From JAUMBM01 sp964441755 (GTDB taxonomy: Bacteria; Bacteroidota; Bacteroidia; Chitinophagales; Saprospiraceae): 59,102 nucleotides of DNA. Below, piece by piece: positions 55,397 through 59,102 of this stretch. Every line of letters starts with the position of its first letter. Position 1 is the first letter of the stretch. Made by a program: the position numbers and the translations under genes. The notes beneath the pieces were generated by a model. That model saw only the letters and a program-made list of their open reading frames with translations. It was not told the DNA's origin and made no database searches. The stretch is from the NCBI GenBank assembly GCA_964441755.1, contig CAYTVG010000021.1, positions 1 through 59,102 on the forward strand. The letters are read 5' to 3'.

Positions 55397-56626
55397 TTAG
55401 AAACAACTTCTTCCAGTATCAGTATCGCGCCAAATATGCGCAGCAAAAAATGCATAGGCATCCGGTACATTTATCCTTCCCACAGCAGTCTGGCCGGCGG
55501 GTGCAGGTACATTTCCGGTTGGGTAAGCCGCTTCCCCCCTGTTTGGAGTATGCGGTCCGGGCGCAGCATCAACGCCTACATCGTGCGCGCACTCATGGAT
55601 CAGGATAATAGCCCGGCAAGTAAGGCCGAAACTGTTGCTGAAAAAAGGCTGGCAAATATGGATCAGATCATCGGCAGGATCCCAAAAAGCCTGGGTAGTT
55701 CCGCTACAATCTGCATTCGCAAAGTCGCATCTGAAATTTCGCCGTCGGTGCAATTCAGTCAGGATATTTCGAAAATTAGTTTGAATAAGCATTCTCATCA
55801 TTGTGTCAAACATTATTCCCACCACTCCCGGAGTAGGCGTACCCAATACAAAATGGCGAAGCAGTGCCCGGCCATACTTGGTATTAGCCTTGGGCTCTGC
55901 GGTGAGCGCCCGTATGGTTACCTGCACGTAATCGATCGCCCGCTGGCGTGCCGCCTCTATGATTTCGGAACGCGCTTCAGAACATCGTGTATATTTGGGC
56001 GCAGGAGCAGGAGGCGCGACCGCAGGAACTACAGCATCTTTTTTCTGGATCTGTGGAAGGCTCGCTTCCCCCTGCTGCCCTACATGCGCTAACTCATGCG
56101 CCAGCAAACGCCGCCCTTCACTGCTATCCGGGCGGTACTCCCCTGCCCCAAAAACAATATCCCGCCCGCTCGTGTATGCCTTCGCCTGTATGGCCACCGC
56201 ACTTTCCGCCGCTTGGCTGCCGGTATGGATACGTACCTGCCCAAAGTCCTGTCCGAACCGGTTCTCCATAAACTGCCGCGTACCGGCGTCCATCGGCCGG
56301 CCGCTGCCGGACGACAAGACCCGGCTGACAATAGGAGGCGCCGATTGGCCGCCTGTCTTGCCGCTGCCGGTTTCGGCGCGTTGCACCTTTTCCTTTTCCT
56401 CGCATTCGGTACACTTTCGCTGCACACCGTTGACCGGCGTGAGGGGCATACGCTGTGCTATCGGCTCCTCGTTACTCCGCATCCGCATCACCTGATCGGC
56501 CACGCGGTCCGCTTCCTGCTCATGCTGATCACCCGGTGCGTTCACGGTTAGTTTGGGCTGGAAGAATAGTCCCGGGGAACGACGGCGGGCGCGGGTGGCG
56601 CGGGTGTGGGAGAAGTGGTAGGGCAT
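55397..56626 (-). CDS. DUF4157 (eCIS core) protein with a second zinc-peptidase domain
   Basis: 409 aa. Starts with a basic, Ser/Arg-rich leader, then FFQPKLTVNAPGDQHEQEAD, the DUF4157 entry motif. The DUF4157 metallopeptidase motif is H177-E178-L-A-H181 (LLAHELAHVGQQ). The C-terminal 170 residues contain another zincin motif, H344-E345-C-A-H348 (ILIHECAHDVG), followed by a VPDAYAFFA segment. That segment resembles lysine-specific (M35/aspzincin) peptidases. DUF4157 proteins accompany eCIS and often carry toxic C-terminal domains, so this is a candidate effector cargo. The ATPase gene follows within 36 bp. Confidence 0.82.
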   Translation of the reverse strand: MPYHFSHTRATRARRRSPGLFFQPKLTVNAPGDQHEQEADRVADQVMRMRSNEEPIAQRMPLTPVNGVQRKCTECEEKEKVQRAETGSGKTGGQSAPPIVSRVLSSGSGRPMDAGTRQFMENRFGQDFGQVRIHTGSQAAESAVAIQAKAYTSGRDIVFGAGEYRPDSSEGRRLLAHELAHVGQQGEASLPQIQKKDAVVPAVAPPAPAPKYTRCSEARSEIIEAARQRAIDYVQVTIRALTAEPKANTKYGRALLRHFVLGTPTPGVVGIMFDTMMRMLIQTNFRNILTELHRRRNFRCDFANADCSGTTQAFWDPADDLIHICQPFFSNSFGLTCRAIILIHECAHDVGVDAAPGPHTPNRGEAAYPTGNVPAPAGQTAVGRINVPDAYAFFAAHIWRDTDTGRSCF

Positions 56627-56638
56627 GGGTACAAAATT

Positions 56639-57334
56639 TCATATATTAAAAATATTCAACAAAGAAGTTTCTATAGATTTTGACCTTTCTTCTATGTTTT
56701 TGAAACTTTCATCAGGAAAAATATCGCGCATCAGGTTCAATACAATTTTAATTTCTGCTATAGTATTTTTTACGGTAGTCCCACACGCCCAGCTACATTC
56801 ATTTGAAGTAATCCTATCAGTATCAATCCAAAAATATTGCCAGTTAAAAGCCCCTCTATATACAATTGCCTGCTTGACATATTCACTAATAGTCAGATTT
56901 AATGGATATTTATCTCCATCTTCATCCCAGTACCAGAGTGACAGTGAATTATCGGTAGAGATATTCAATAGTACATATTTTGACAAAATAGAGGCTTCAT
57001 CGAAAGTATCAAATTTAACTAATTTCTTTGATCCTAGTAGTTCTTCTGGGCAGTATACATCTATCGGACTTGCAATTATGTCTAGCAAGCTATTAATATT
57101 ACAAATCCCTCCAAAATTCAATAATGTAGATTTATAATATTTCCAACTAAAGTACATGCCGTCTGAAAATTTGAAAAAATCTAGATCATATTTTTGAAAA
57201 TTTATTTTAAATACATCATAAATGACTTCAGTGGACATATTTGTGATTGGGGCATAAGTTTTAATATTAAACTCATGTATAAGTTTGTTTTGCAATAAAG
57301 CAACTTTAATCTTATCAACATCTAAATCAAGCAT
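56639..57334 (-). CDS. Unknown AT-rich protein, possibly SMI1/KNR4 (SUKH)-like immunity
   Basis: 231 aa from ATG 57334 (242 aa if the upstream ATG at 57367 is used). The composition is clearly more AT-rich than the neighbours, a sign of separate acquisition. Mixed alpha/beta: PEELLGSKKLVKFDTFDEA, then KYVLLNISTDNSLSLWYWDE and LTISEYVKQAIVYRGAFNWQ. The last two segments recall SUKH (SMI1/KNR4) immunity proteins. Its stop lies 12 bp before the start of the DUF4157/zincin gene in the same direction, the position expected of an immunity partner. The family call is tentative. Confidence 0.45.
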   Translation of the reverse strand: MLDLDVDKIKVALLQNKLIHEFNIKTYAPITNMSTEVIYDVFKINFQKYDLDFFKFSDGMYFSWKYYKSTLLNFGGICNINSLLDIIASPIDVYCPEELLGSKKLVKFDTFDEASILSKYVLLNISTDNSLSLWYWDEDGDKYPLNLTISEYVKQAIVYRGAFNWQYFWIDTDRITSNECSWACGTTVKNTIAEIKIVLNLMRDIFPDESFKNIEERSKSIETSLLNIFNI

Positions 57335-57414
57335 AATTATGATTTTTTTTCGTAAAAGCTTAGCCATGTTTTTAATCTTGTGGCAATTTACACAATTTTT
57401 TGTAGCTTAGTCGC

Positions 57415-57587
57415 ATGGAATTACCGAACGAAATAAAGGATTTGAAATTGCTCGTTTCAGTTTTGCTGAAGCGCATTGACGATCTGGAAACTGAAATCGT
57501 TACCCTTCGTTCGGAGAATGTCAAGCTTCGGGAAGAAGTTTCGACTTTACAATCACGCCTAAATCTAAACAGCAAGAACAGTCATAA
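57415..57587 (+). pseudogene. IS66 transposase (TnpC), 5' part, split by IS3
   Basis: Encodes a coiled-coil start (LVSVLLKRIDDLETEIVTLR, KLREEVSTLQ) and LNLNSKNSH, the conserved IS66 TnpC N-terminal motif. It is interrupted at 57587 by the IS3 element. Removing the element and one copy of the TAA duplication joins it in frame to 59054 as SKNSHKPPSSDGLSKKP, the intact family sequence. An IS66 of the type without upstream accessory genes is likely, since another gene lies directly upstream. Confidence 0.85.
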
Positions 57588-57644
57588 TGAGGTGGTCGGC
57601 AAAATTTGGACAGCAACTTAAGAAAACTTAACTTGCTATCAATT

Positions 57645-57923
57645 ATGAAGAACACAAGAAGAAAACACAGTGCTGCCTTCAAGACCGAAGTGGTACTAGA
57701 GGCAATCAAGGAACACAAGACATTGTCGGAACTGGCCCAGGAATACCAGCTGACGCCTGCACAGATCAGCTCCTGGAAGTCCGAGTTTCTGGCGAACGCT
57801 CAGTCACTGTTCGGAGCTAAACACAAGCAGGAGAACAGTTCTGACAAAGAGAAAGAAGAGCTGTACAGCCAGATCGGGCGGCTCAAAGTGGAAAATGACT
57901 GGTTAAAAAAAAAGTTGCTCTAG
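57645..57923 (+). CDS. IS3-family OrfA
   Basis: 92 aa. An HTH protein (RRKHSAAFKTEVVLEAIKEH, AQEYQLTPAQISSWKSEFL) with a coiled-coil end (ELYSQIGRLKVENDWLKKKL). Nine A at 57905-57913, read TTA AAA AAA AAG, form a slippery run. A -1 shift there opens into the OrfB frame before the OrfA stop at 57921. The ATG at 57645 fits the family length; an upstream in-frame start would begin outside the conserved region. Confidence 0.88.
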   Translation: MKNTRRKHSAAFKTEVVLEAIKEHKTLSELAQEYQLTPAQISSWKSEFLANAQSLFGAKHKQENSSDKEKEELYSQIGRLKVENDWLKKKLL

Positions 57924-57928
57924 TACCT

Positions 57929-58927
57929 ATGGCTCAACGGCGCACATGGGTTGATACTAGCTACACTGAATTGAGTGTAAATAGGCAGTGTCAGTTGCTG
58001 GGTCTTGCCAAAAGCAGTTTCTACTACCGTAGCCGGGCTGATCAGGGGAGCGATACAACGATCATGGAGGACATGGACAAACTGTATCTGAAGGATTGTA
58101 CATTCGGTACCCGACGATATACAGAAGAGCTCAAATCTTTGGGTTATACCATTGGAAGACAAAAGGTTAGGACTCTCATGCGCGCCATGAGCATCTGTGC
58201 CGTGTATGCCAGACCAAGAACGACCGTAATTGATCCGACAAAGTACAAGTACCCATACTTACTACGCAACCATAAGACAACGTGTCCCAACGAGGTGTGG
58301 AGTATTGACATCAGTTATATCCCCATGCGAAGAGGGTTCATGTATCTATTTGTGATCATAGATGTGCATAGTCGGTATGTGGTAGACTGGAGTATTTCCA
58401 ACACTATGGAGGCAAAATGGGTGGTTCAGATCATCAAAAGAGCGGTCCGGAAGCACGGTAAGCCTGCCATTATCAACTCTGATCAGGGAAGCCAGTTCAC
58501 TTCAGATGAGTACGTGAATGCAATCAAGGGAATGAAGGGCATACTTATCTCTATGGATGGAAAAGGCCGCGCCCTTGACAATGTATGGGTGGAGCGCTTT
58601 TTCAGAACCATCAAGTACGAGCATATATTCCTCAATCCCAGTGATAACGGCAAAGATTTGGAGCGAAGCGTCAGCTACTTTGTTGAATACTACAACTACC
58701 ATCGTAAGCACTCTTCCCTGAGCTACGAAACCCCTGCCAGCGTGTATAAACCTGAAGAGCCTGTAACGCCGCCACCGACACTTACCGTTAACTACTCAAA
58801 CCGCAGCCGCAAAGATATCGCATCCCTCCGTGAACGTCAAGGTCAAGCCCTACGGGTTGCTGACAGAAAATTCTCTCTGCGAGAGATTTTTCCGCCGCAA
58901 ACCTTGACATTCACTCCGGCCTGCTGA
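57929..58927 (+). CDS. IS3-family OrfB (DDE transposase)
   Basis: 332 aa. An HTH_21-like part is followed by the rve catalytic core with D in VWSIDISYI, D in INSDQGSQF and E in NVWVERFFRTIKYE, then YNYHRKHSSLSYETP. It lies in the -1 frame relative to OrfA, so the active transposase is probably the frameshifted OrfAB. All catalytic residues are present. The 123 bp between its stop and the right inverted repeat show nothing coding. Confidence 0.9.
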   Translation: MAQRRTWVDTSYTELSVNRQCQLLGLAKSSFYYRSRADQGSDTTIMEDMDKLYLKDCTFGTRRYTEELKSLGYTIGRQKVRTLMRAMSICAVYARPRTTVIDPTKYKYPYLLRNHKTTCPNEVWSIDISYIPMRRGFMYLFVIIDVHSRYVVDWSISNTMEAKWVVQIIKRAVRKHGKPAIINSDQGSQFTSDEYVNAIKGMKGILISMDGKGRALDNVWVERFFRTIKYEHIFLNPSDNGKDLERSVSYFVEYYNYHRKHSSLSYETPASVYKPEEPVTPPPTLTVNYSNRSRKDIASLRERQGQALRVADRKFSLREIFPPQTLTFTPAC

Positions 58928-59050
58928 TGTGCGCTGCTAAGCGGTATGATTAGTGCTTTCTGTTTGAATTGACGAGTCACCGGACCACTGAACTGAAATT
59001 TATTTTCCTTAACTTTGACGAAAACTGTCCAAATAGGGTCGACCATCTCA

Positions 59051-59102
59051 TAAGCCACCTTCATCGGATGGCCTGAGCAAAAAGCCGGGCCTGCCCAAAG
59101 CA
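59051..59102 (+). pseudogene. IS66 transposase (TnpC), continuation after the IS3 insertion
   Basis: TAA (duplicated target) followed from 59054 by the rest of AAG CCA CCT, giving KPPSSDGLSKKPGLPKA in frame with the fragment at 57415-57587. It runs off the window end. Confidence 0.85.

Larger units (their letters stand above)
57588..59050 (+). mobile_element. IS3-family insertion sequence, complete, with TAA target duplication
   Basis: 1,463 bp. The left end TGAGGTGGTCGGC and the right end (read on minus) TGAGATGGTCGAC start inverted repeats that both continue to ATTTGGACAG. The flanks are TAA at 57585-57587 and TAA at 59051-59053, a 3-bp target duplication typical of IS3. OrfA and OrfB are intact. 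The insertion is recent enough that the host IS66 gene can be rebuilt exactly. Confidence 0.92.

Noticed and set aside
46913..57334. Complete extracellular contractile injection system
   Set aside because: Only an Afp15-like ATPase and a DUF4157 protein fit; no tube, sheath, baseplate or spike protein is encoded.

Overview
The window looks like an accessory, defence- and peptidase-rich stretch of a Bacteroidota chromosome, perhaps Saprospiria-like. The phylum call rests on the Bacteroidota -7 promoter element TAnnTTTG in front of at least nine start codons, on weak or absent Shine-Dalgarno sequences, and on the gene content (AAA-ATPase-like/PD-(D/E)XK proteins in tandem, DUF4419, CHAT and STAND proteins, an eCIS-type ATPase next to a DUF4157 protein). 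The class is a guess. No rRNA, tRNA or CRISPR array was recognised. Two runs of exactly 100 N (24476-24575 and 29813-29912) are assembly gaps inside identical TPR repeats.

Layout. 1-323: end of an IS66-type element. 563-7254: four minus-strand copies of a gene for an AAA-like ATPase with a PD-(D/E)XK nuclease, arranged as two tandem two-gene units with a 3,470-bp period and mosaic differences. 7398-14084: a complete type I Wadjet operon (jetA-jetB-jetC-jetD), preceded by a 37-bp palindrome. 14098-20791: an AAA-PD-(D/E)XK protein, an unknown protein, an Rpn-like nuclease, a DUF4419 gene with a second degraded copy, 50-bp repeats, an IS3 remnant and a lone MNT nucleotidyltransferase. 20763-24170: a decayed helicase fused to an Eco57I-type methyltransferase, with an in-frame stop. 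24247-32784: two NLR-like STAND proteins (DUF4062-like/NB-ARC/TPR and CHAT/NB-ARC/TPR) and a separate CHAT protein that shares a short glycine-rich motif with its STAND neighbour. An IS3 element and an ISAs1 stub lie between them. 32851-34176: two transposase remnants.

34337-57367, all minus strand: a dense peptidase region. It holds a TPR-CHAT protein, a caspase-like/alpha-beta hydrolase fusion, a caspase-like/subtilisin fusion, a PA-IL-like lectin, two lipoproteins, a giant helical-repeat protein, a protein with an L,D-transpeptidase-like H...SAGC arrangement, a subtilisin homologue lacking two catalytic residues, a membrane protein, an Afp15-like AAA+ ATPase, a DUF4157 protein with a second zinc-peptidase motif, and a possible immunity protein. 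The window ends in an IS66 transposase gene split by an IS3 element with a 3-bp target duplication.

How the parts may work together (inference). Wadjet cleaves invading plasmids. The STAND and CHAT proteins look like sensor/executioner modules. The 38-57 kb block pairs caspase-like proteases with a lipase-like hydrolase, a subtilisin and a lectin, beside two genes typical of contractile-injection loci but without any tube or sheath gene in view. The caspase-hydrolase/caspase-subtilisin/lectin operon and the CHAT/CHAT-STAND pair with the shared motif are the best candidates for undescribed systems.
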